Of a DNA stretch of 7,287 nt, positions 1 through 4,919 are shown one piece after another (position 1 is the stretch's first letter; every line of letters starts with the position of its first letter). Source of the stretch: Candidatus Omnitrophota bacterium (GTDB lineage Bacteria > Omnitrophota > Gorgyraeia > JACOVV01). Under the pieces are notes generated by a model that made no database searches, was not told the origin of the DNA, and saw nothing but the letters and a program-made list of their open reading frames with translations. The stretch covers positions 1 through 7,287 of the forward strand of contig JAHFFC010000040.1 in NCBI GenBank assembly GCA_023248175.1, read 5' to 3'. Made by a program: the position numbers and the translations under genes.

Positions 1-115
1 CTTTTTCTTTTTGCTTCATATCTTTGTAGATCGCATCCAAGTCATAATTGAATTTAGCAGCGTGTTCGTCTCGAATCCTTCGAATTTCTTCAACGATTTT
101 GTCTTTATATTCCAT
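1..115 (-). CDS. Small antitoxin-like hypothetical protein (partial, C-terminus beyond the window)
   Basis: Only the first 38 codons are present; the gene runs off the left edge. The visible part is highly charged and looks helical (MEYKDKIVEEIRRIRDEH, then AAKFNYDLDAIYKDMKQKEK), with no membrane segment or signal peptide. From memory, short proteins of the pattern 'IVEEIRRIRDEHAAKFNYDLDAIY.D' recur in many uncultured and cyanobacterial genomes beside PIN-domain genes and are mostly left as hypothetical. The start is well supported: a GGAGG ribosome binding site at 127-123 lies 7 nt before ATG 115, and the PIN gene stops 3 nt upstream, so the two are probably translated together. I infer that it is the antitoxin or partner of the PIN protein. 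That function is not proven by the sequence, and no DNA-binding fold can be judged from the fragment. Confidence 0.75.
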   Translation of the reverse strand, partial: MEYKDKIVEEIRRIRDEHAAKFNYDLDAIYKDMKQKEK

Positions 116-118
116 GGC

Positions 119-592
119 TTATCCTCCCATCAGTTCTTCTGGAGTACAAATTGTCGGGCACTCATATCCAAACTCACGACAAATTTGTGCTATCTTCGTT
201 TGCATTTGTGCATTGGCAATATGAGCGCAATTCCACGTTACTAAGTAGTCAATACCATGACCTGTAGCAATCGCAATATGCAACGCATCTTCAACCGAAT
301 TTTCTGGAATTGGACCTTTCTCAATAAAAGTCCGGGCTAACTCTAATGTATCTTCTTTTAATTCTAGTATTGGGAAATTTTTAATGGCATCTAATCGTTT
401 CTGCGCTGATACCTTGTCACCGCCGCTCGCCTCCCGTACGACGAGCTCTGAGATATATACTTTAAACACTGGGAGACGCGATGTCCACCATTCCTGAGTA
501 ATCTGCTGATGGCCGGCAGTCACTAAGTCTCTGCTAGGATTTGAAATAAGATAACTTATAACGCTTGTCTCTATATAAACGGTTGATTGCAT
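119..592 (-). CDS. PIN-domain protein, VapC-like putative ribonuclease toxin
   Basis: This is a 157-residue single-domain protein of the size usual for PIN toxins. PIN domains are Mg2+-dependent nucleases built round three or four acidic residues. Candidates here are E8 in the opening strand (VYIETSVISYL), E54 in ELVVREASGGD, D102 in SVEDALHIAIA and D115 in the segment before LVTWNCAHIANA. The opening acidic residue is Glu in a YIETS motif instead of the more usual Asp. From memory this marks a common PIN subfamily and is not a lesion. ATG 592 follows AGAGGG by only about 4 nt and lies 14 nt after the argG stop, so the gene may be read through from the arg operon. The antitoxin-like gene follows after 3 nt, the reverse of the common antitoxin-first order. 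The PIN assignment is firm; the RNA target and toxin role are inferred. Confidence 0.85.
   Translation of the reverse strand: MQSTVYIETSVISYLISNPSRDLVTAGHQQITQEWWTSRLPVFKVYISELVVREASGGDKVSAQKRLDAIKNFPILELKEDTLELARTFIEKGPIPENSVEDALHIAIATGHGIDYLVTWNCAHIANAQMQTKIAQICREFGYECPTICTPEELMGG
123..127 (-). promoter_or_regulatory. Strong Shine-Dalgarno for the antitoxin-like gene
   Basis: The minus strand reads GGAGGATAAGCCATG. GGAGG lies 7 nt before the ATG and inside the last codons of the PIN gene, immediately before its TAA stop. It fixes the start at 115 and suggests that the downstream partner is initiated more strongly than the PIN gene, whose own site is weaker (AGAGGG close to the ATG). Confidence 0.75.
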
Positions 593-606
593 TTCGCCCT
601 CTGCCG

Positions 607-1785
607 TTAATTTTTATACGGCATTCCCCATACTTTAATAAATCCCTCGGCAATCCGACGATCAAACTGATCTCCTTTTTCATATGTAGCCAGTGATTTT
701 TGATACCGGGAATAATGGGAACTCCTCCCAACACAAGTTGCAAAACCAGGATAGAGCCGCATTCTCACAACACCCGATACTCGGTATTGAGTTTTTTCTA
801 CGAATCCATCCAACGCCTCTCTGAGTGGCGTAAACCACTGACCGTTATAGACGATCTGGGCATATTTGGGAGCTAGTGATTCCTTAAATTGGAATAATTC
901 TCGATCCAGAGTCAGAGCCTCCAGTTCCCTGTGCGCCTGTAGCAAAATCGTCCCAGCAGGGGCTTCGTATATCTCCCGTGACTTAATTCCCACTAAACGA
1001 TTCTCGATAGAGTCTACTCTTCCAATCCCATATTGCGATCCTAACTCGTTCAGTCTCTGGATCAACCGAATTGGTTCCATTTTGGTTCCATTCAAACCAT
1101 ATGGAATTCCTCTCTGAAATGCGATTTCTATATCCATCGCCTTCCGAGGAGCTTTCAATGGGTTCTGAGTCCATTGATAGGCATCTTCTGGAGGCGCCAT
1201 GTCCGGATCTTCCAAAACGCCACATTCAATGCTCACCCCCCATAGATTCTCATCAATACTGTAGGGATTCTTTTTCTTCACCGGAACCGGTATTCCCCTG
1301 ACTTGGGCATATTCAATCTCTTGTTCTCGTGTAGTTAGATCCCATTCTCTTAGAGGAGCAATGATTTTAAGGTTCGGTGCCAGAGTCAGCACCGCCATAT
1401 CAAACCGAACCTGATCGTTTCCTTTGCCGGTACAGCCATGCGCCACCGCCGCTGCTTTTTCTTTTCGCGCGATCTCAATTAATTTTTTGGCGATCAGCGG
1501 CCGGCTTAACGCCGTGGCCAGCAGATATTTCCCTTCGTAGACGGCATGCGCCTGCAGTGCCGGCCATAGATACTCTTCCACAAATTCTCTCTTGGCATCA
1601 ATACAGTAAGTTTTGGCCGCGCCAATTTTACCCGCTTTCGCGGCAAGCGGTTTTAATTCCCTGCCCTGTCCCACATCCACTAAAACCGCGATGACGTCAA
1701 ACCCTTTTTCTTCCTTGAGCCAGTGGATTGCCACCGAAGTGTCCAAACCGCCGGAATAGGCCAGAATTACTTTTTCACGTGCCAT
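607..1785 (-). CDS. argG: Argininosuccinate synthase
   Basis: ArgG joins citrulline and aspartate with ATP to give argininosuccinate, AMP and PPi, the seventh step of arginine synthesis, in the cytoplasm. The 392-residue length is normal for the family. The N-terminal N-type ATP pyrophosphatase domain carries the P-loop-like motif AYSGGLDTS at residues 9-17. The second nucleotide and substrate motif HGCTGKGNDQVRF is at 116-128. Further family blocks follow: PYSIDENLWG, the SIECGVLEDP segment and, near the C-terminus, the tetramer-forming region ending in KVWGMPYKN. ATG 1785 is 25 nt after the argF stop, with only weak Shine-Dalgarno matches (AGG 5 nt before, AAAGGA further up and touching a repeat). 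It is the last arg gene here. argH, often its neighbour, is absent and a PIN gene follows 14 nt downstream. No frameshift or missing motif was seen. Confidence 0.98.
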   Translation of the reverse strand: MAREKVILAYSGGLDTSVAIHWLKEEKGFDVIAVLVDVGQGRELKPLAAKAGKIGAAKTYCIDAKREFVEEYLWPALQAHAVYEGKYLLATALSRPLIAKKLIEIARKEKAAAVAHGCTGKGNDQVRFDMAVLTLAPNLKIIAPLREWDLTTREQEIEYAQVRGIPVPVKKKNPYSIDENLWGVSIECGVLEDPDMAPPEDAYQWTQNPLKAPRKAMDIEIAFQRGIPYGLNGTKMEPIRLIQRLNELGSQYGIGRVDSIENRLVGIKSREIYEAPAGTILLQAHRELEALTLDRELFQFKESLAPKYAQIVYNGQWFTPLREALDGFVEKTQYRVSGVVRMRLYPGFATCVGRSSHYSRYQKSLATYEKGDQFDRRIAEGFIKVWGMPYKN

Positions 1786-1803
1786 AGAAACCTATCCATC
1801 CTT

Positions 1804-1845
1804 TCAGCGTTCAGCGGACGCTGACCGCTGACCGCTGTACGCTAT
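1804..1845. repeat. Palindromic heptamer repeat at the argF/argG junction
   Basis: This short element is made of 7-bp units of the type TTCAGCG/CGCTGAC. Arms at 1806-1817 (AGCGTTCAGCGG) and 1832-1843 (CCGCTGTACGCT) are complementary over 12 bp with one mismatch and enclose a 14-nt loop, so the transcript can fold into a hairpin. It overlaps the end of argF: the last residues (SVQRSAVSVR) and the TGA stop at 1813-1811 are repeat sequence. The same unit occurs at 4858-4919 and 6108-6140. It has no T-run after the stem, so it does not look like an intrinsic terminator. Confidence 0.85.
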
Positions 1846-2749
1846 TTTCAAGCCACAGGGACAAAATCGCCTTGTGCAGGTGCAATTTATTTTCAGTCTG
1901 ATCAAAAACAACGGAATGTCCTCCGTCCAAAACCTCATCGGCAATCTCCTCTCCCCGGTGAGCTGGCAAACAATGCATCACCACGTGTTTTGGCTTTGCC
2001 AAAGCAGTCAGCTGGGGATTCACTTGAAACTCTCTGAATATCTTCCTTCTTTTTTTTGCCTCTTTCTCTTGCCCCATGCTGGTCCAGACATCAGTATAAA
2101 CCACATCCGCCCCTTCAACTGCTTTCCTGGGATCATGACCTGCGTTGATTTTTGATGAACGAGACATTGCCCAGCGCAAAACCTCTTGGTCAGCTTCATA
2201 TCCCTTTGGAGTCGCGATCTTTAAAGAAACCCCCATCAAAGCGCAAATCTGAATCAACGAATGCAGAACGTTGTTTCCATCTCCGACATAGGAAACCACC
2301 AAAGAATCGAGTGAAGAAAATCGTTCTTTGATCGTGAACAAATCGCTCAATGCCTGGCAGGGATGATAAGAGTTGCTGAGTCCATTGATCACAGGAATAG
2401 AAGAATGCTTCGCTAAATTTTCTACATCTTCATGGGCATATGTCCTGGCTACAATCCCGTCCAGATACCTCGACAAAGTTCTTGCCAAATCCCGAAGGTC
2501 CTCTCGAATTCCCAGGCGGATATCTTCCGCTCCCAGATAAACCGCGTTTCCTCCCAGCTGAAACATACCAACCTCAAAAGAGAGTCGTGTCCTCGTTGAC
2601 GGTTTTTGAAAGACAAGACCAATTGTTTTTCCCGAGAGAACCTGTAGATATTGTTTCGGTTCCTTTTTGATCTTGCCCGCCAGTTCAAGAATAGACTCAA
2701 TCCCTGAGCGATCCAAGTTATTTAAACTGAGCAGGTCTTTTGTCTTCAT
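1811..2749 (-). CDS. argF: Ornithine carbamoyltransferase
   Basis: ArgF makes citrulline from ornithine and carbamoyl phosphate, the sixth step of the pathway, as a cytoplasmic trimer. The carbamoyl-phosphate loop STRTR is at residues 51-55, the HPCQ motif at 129-132 and the catalytic-cysteine/ornithine motif HCLPAHRGEE at 259-268. GDGNNV at 156-161 marks the start of the ornithine-binding domain. HPCQ and HCLP identify a true ornithine enzyme rather than aspartate carbamoyltransferase. Length is 312 residues. The family core ends around LSLWLE; the remaining tail, SVQRSAVSVR, is encoded by a palindromic repeat, whose inverted arm also gives the TGA stop. ATG 2749 overlaps the argD stop as ATGA, with only a distant AGGGG upstream, so translation is probably coupled to argD. 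Confidence 0.97.
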   Translation of the reverse strand: MKTKDLLSLNNLDRSGIESILELAGKIKKEPKQYLQVLSGKTIGLVFQKPSTRTRLSFEVGMFQLGGNAVYLGAEDIRLGIREDLRDLARTLSRYLDGIVARTYAHEDVENLAKHSSIPVINGLSNSYHPCQALSDLFTIKERFSSLDSLVVSYVGDGNNVLHSLIQICALMGVSLKIATPKGYEADQEVLRWAMSRSSKINAGHDPRKAVEGADVVYTDVWTSMGQEKEAKKRRKIFREFQVNPQLTALAKPKHVVMHCLPAHRGEEIADEVLDGGHSVVFDQTENKLHLHKAILSLWLENSVQRSAVSVR

Positions 2750-3927
2750 GTGGTCGCCAACACCCCTTCTAAAATTTCCAACCCCTGATCCATTTCGGCT
2801 GGAGTCACCGTCAAAGCAGGCATCAGTCTAAGCACTTTTTCCTGCGTGCAGTTAATCAACAGTCTTCGCTTTAAACATTCAACAACAATCTCTTTTCCCG
2901 ACTGAACTAATTCCACTCCGATCATTAATCCTTTCCCTCTGATTTCCTGAATCACTAAATATTTCTTAGCCATCTGCTCTAAACGCTTCCTCAAATAATT
3001 GCCCATCCGCGCCGCCCGTTGGGTCAATTTCCCTTTTTGAATCGCCTCAAAAACAGCCAGCCCCGCCCGGGTGACTAACGGTCCCCCACCAAAAGTGGTC
3101 GCGTGGGTTCCAGGGACCAGTACGTTATTCAACCTTTTATCCACCACCATAGCTCCGATTGGAACTCCTCCTCCGAGCGATTTTGCCAGCGTCATCACAT
3201 CCGGCTGAATTCCATAGTGCTGGTAACAAAACATTTTCCCGGTTCGTCCCATTCCGGTCTGAACCTCATCGAGAACCAGCAGAAGCCGACGCTCGTTGCA
3301 TAATTTCCGCAAGCCTTTCATAAACTCCGACGTTGCTACATGGATCCCCCCTTCTCCTTGAATGGGCTCCACTAAAATCGCGGCTGTCTTTGCCGTAATC
3401 GTTCCACAGACCGCTTCCAAATCGTTGAAGGGAACATGGGAAAACCCCTGGACAAGCGGAGCAAACCCTTCGTGATGTTTATCCTGGCCGGTCGCGGTGA
3501 CAGCGGCCAAAGTTCTCCCGTGAAAAGAATTCTTCATGGCGATGATTTCATATCTCTCTTCCGCACTTCCCCATCGTCTTACCAATTTGATCGCGCTTTC
3601 AATCGCCTCGGCACCGCTATTGCAAAAATAAACCAGTCCTCCAAAAGAAGCTTTGGAAATTTTCTCCGCCAAAGTCGCTTGCCAGGGATGATCATAATTG
3701 TTGGAAACATGCAGCAGTTTTCCCGCTTGATCCCGGATCGCGCTCACCACTTTAGGATGACAGTGCCCTAAACCATTGACCCCCCAGCCGGGGAAAAAAT
3801 CAAGATACTTGTTCCCGTCGGCGTCCCAGAGCCAGGAACCCTTTCCCCGGACAAACGCGATGCCGGTCTTCGAGTAATTCGGCAGAACATACTTCTCATA
3901 CTGCTGGCGAATTTGTTTACTTGTCAT
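2746..3927 (-). CDS. argD: Acetylornithine aminotransferase (PLP-dependent, class III)
   Basis: ArgD transaminates N-acetylglutamate semialdehyde with glutamate to give N-acetylornithine, using pyridoxal phosphate. In related bacteria the same enzyme may also serve lysine synthesis as succinyldiaminopimelate aminotransferase. The 393-residue length is typical. Visible motifs are the phosphate-binding NSGAEA at 103-108, SFHGRT at 134-139, VEPIQGEGG at 186-194, the PLP-ring Asp motif LDEVQTGMGRTG at 219-230 (D220), the Schiff-base lysine K249 in TLAKSLGGG, and HATTFGGG at 275-282. The acyl-ornithine preference is inferred from neighbours and from overall similarity; sequence motifs alone would not exclude a related aminotransferase. 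ATG 3927 has AAGGG 8 nt upstream, but that site lies in a small hairpin. The 3' end overlaps argF by 4 bp (ATGA). Confidence 0.97.
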   Translation of the reverse strand: MTSKQIRQQYEKYVLPNYSKTGIAFVRGKGSWLWDADGNKYLDFFPGWGVNGLGHCHPKVVSAIRDQAGKLLHVSNNYDHPWQATLAEKISKASFGGLVYFCNSGAEAIESAIKLVRRWGSAEERYEIIAMKNSFHGRTLAAVTATGQDKHHEGFAPLVQGFSHVPFNDLEAVCGTITAKTAAILVEPIQGEGGIHVATSEFMKGLRKLCNERRLLLVLDEVQTGMGRTGKMFCYQHYGIQPDVMTLAKSLGGGVPIGAMVVDKRLNNVLVPGTHATTFGGGPLVTRAGLAVFEAIQKGKLTQRAARMGNYLRKRLEQMAKKYLVIQEIRGKGLMIGVELVQSGKEIVVECLKRRLLINCTQEKVLRLMPALTVTPAEMDQGLEILEGVLATT

Positions 3928-3950
3928 CTGATCAACCCTTCAGGGTTCAT
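3924..3950 (-). other. Possible 8-codon leader ORF coupled to argD
   Basis: ATG at 3950 opens a short frame encoding MNPEGLIR whose TGA (3926-3924) overlaps the argD ATG as ATGA. GGGG ends 7 nt before this ATG, at the end of the heptamer tract. The ORF runs through the hairpin that covers the argD ribosome binding site, so its translation could open that site. At eight codons it could easily arise by chance; there is no direct evidence of translation. Confidence 0.25.
3934..3947 (-). promoter_or_regulatory. Small hairpin overlapping the argD Shine-Dalgarno
   Basis: The minus strand reads AACCCTGAAGGGTT: a 5-bp stem AACCC/GGGTT with a UGAA loop, or a perfect 14-nt palindrome as DNA. AAGGG at 3940-3936, the best Shine-Dalgarno for argD (8 nt before ATG), forms part of the loop and right arm. 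When folded, the site would be partly hidden. The stem is short, so its strength in vivo is uncertain. It may also be a dispersed short palindrome without regulatory role. Confidence 0.45.
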
Positions 3951-3961
3951 TCTTTTACCCC

Positions 3962-3989
3962 TATCTCCTATCTCCTAACTCCTATCTCC
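3962..3989. repeat. Four tandem 7-bp units at the argB/argD junction
   Basis: On the plus strand the units are TATCTCC, TATCTCC, TAACTCC, TATCTCC; on the transcribed sense strand this reads as repeated GGAGATA. Each junction of sense units creates TAG, and because the period is 7 the stops fall in all three frames. The argB stop (TAG, 3984-3982) is the first of them, and its last two residues (RR) are also repeat-encoded. The units also look like repeated GGAG ribosome binding sites. A degenerate fifth unit (TACCCC) follows at 3956-3961. Confidence 0.85.
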
Positions 3990-4845
3990 TCTCTTTAACA
4001 ATTTCCGTTCCGATTCCCTTGTCGGTAAAGATTTCCAGTAGCAGCGCGTGCGGAACCTTGACGCTAATGATGTGGGTCTTCCTTACCCCTTTATCCAGCG
4101 CTTCCAGACACGCGTTGACTTTCGGGATCATCCCTTCGCCGATGACTCCCGATTGAACCAACTGCTTCACCTGATCCGTCTCCAGTGTAGGGATCAAACT
4201 ATCGGTGTCCTCTTCGTCTCTAAGAATCCCCGCCACCGAAGTCATGAGAACCAACTTGTGGCATTCGAGTCGTGCCGCAATCCAACTGGAAACTTGATCG
4301 CCGTTGACATTGTAAAGATGATTGTCGCTTCCAATTCCGATGGGGGAAATCACTGGAATTCGTCCTGCCTCCAAAACCTTTAGAATTGGAGCGGGACGAA
4401 TTAACGTAATCTCACCGACATAACCAACATCTTCGCGCGCGATCATTTTTCTCACTCGCACTAAATCCGCTTTTCTGCCGTGCAGTCCCTCTGCTTTCCC
4501 TCCTAATTGCTCGATCTGATTGACCAGCCCCCTGTTGACTTCCGCAAGGCTGGAGTCAACGATATGAATCGTCTCTTCATCCGTGACCCGAATCCCTTCC
4601 ACAAAATGAGGAGTCTTTCCCCGCTCTTTCATTCTGGCGCTGATCAGAGGACCTCCACCGTGAACAATAATCGGCTTCATCCCGACATAACTCATGAAGA
4701 CGATATCTTCGATGACCCCTTTGGTCAGTTTTTCATCCCCCATCGCGCTCCCGCCGAATTTGATCACGCTAATCTTCCCGCGGAATTCTTTAATATAGGG
4801 AAGAGCCTCAATCAGAATGTCTGCTTTTTTGATGAACTCGTCCAT
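3982..4845 (-). CDS. argB: Acetylglutamate kinase, probably the arginine-inhibited type
   Basis: ArgB phosphorylates N-acetylglutamate with ATP, the second step and usual control point in organisms that use the cyclic pathway. It is a 287-residue amino-acid kinase. Visible motifs are KFGGSA at 29-34 (phosphate-binding Lys29), the glycine loop HGGGP at 62-66, RVTDEET at 86-92, the catalytic-Asp motif YNVNGD at 178-183 (D183) and GMIPKV at 238-243 (Lys242). The N-terminal helix ADILIEALPYIKEFRGK and the C-terminal HALLLEIFTDKGIGTEI are features I associate with hexameric, arginine-sensitive enzymes such as that of Thermotoga, so feedback inhibition is inferred. Some usual residues differ: TSV at 202-204 where TDV is common, and ISV near 260-262 where IDG or ING is common. 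ATG 4845 follows an A-run with no visible Shine-Dalgarno. The stop lies in a tandem repeat. Confidence 0.96.
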   Translation of the reverse strand: MDEFIKKADILIEALPYIKEFRGKISVIKFGGSAMGDEKLTKGVIEDIVFMSYVGMKPIIVHGGGPLISARMKERGKTPHFVEGIRVTDEETIHIVDSSLAEVNRGLVNQIEQLGGKAEGLHGRKADLVRVRKMIAREDVGYVGEITLIRPAPILKVLEAGRIPVISPIGIGSDNHLYNVNGDQVSSWIAARLECHKLVLMTSVAGILRDEEDTDSLIPTLETDQVKQLVQSGVIGEGMIPKVNACLEALDKGVRKTHIISVKVPHALLLEIFTDKGIGTEIVKERR

Positions 4846-4857
4846 TTTTTTAAACGT

Positions 4858-4919
4858 ATAGCGTTCAGCGTAGAGCGTTCAGCGTTCAGTTTTTCTATAC
4901 GCTGTCCGCTGAACGCTAT
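4858..4919. repeat. 62-bp palindromic heptamer repeat at the argJ/argB junction
   Basis: Perfect 13-bp inverted ends lie at 4858-4870 (ATAGCGTTCAGCG) and 4907-4919 (CGCTGAACGCTAT). The interior carries more units of the same heptamer plus a T-run at 4890-4894. The argJ TAG stop (4918-4916) is the outermost part of the right arm. The element fills nearly all of the 70-nt gap between argJ and argB. It resembles REP- or MITE-like palindromes, but no target-site duplication or transposase link is visible. Confidence 0.88.

Noticed and set aside
534..743. 69-codon minus-strand frame overlapping the argG end and the PIN start
   Set aside because: It is in another frame of two well-supported genes and has no recognisable protein features.
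1786..1810. Earlier ATG (ATGGATAGG) before argG
   Set aside because: It is out of frame with argG by two bases, and the frame is not supported by any conserved sequence.
3956..3990. Two-layer G-quadruplex in the argB/argD leader (GG runs spaced by 5 nt)
   Set aside because: GG runs of only two with 5-nt loops are weak; the pattern is explained by the tandem heptamer.
4886..4919. Intrinsic terminator between argJ and argB (stem arms and T-run)
   Set aside because: The T-run lies inside the palindrome on the plus strand, not after a stem in the transcribed direction, and downstream genes are in the same operon.
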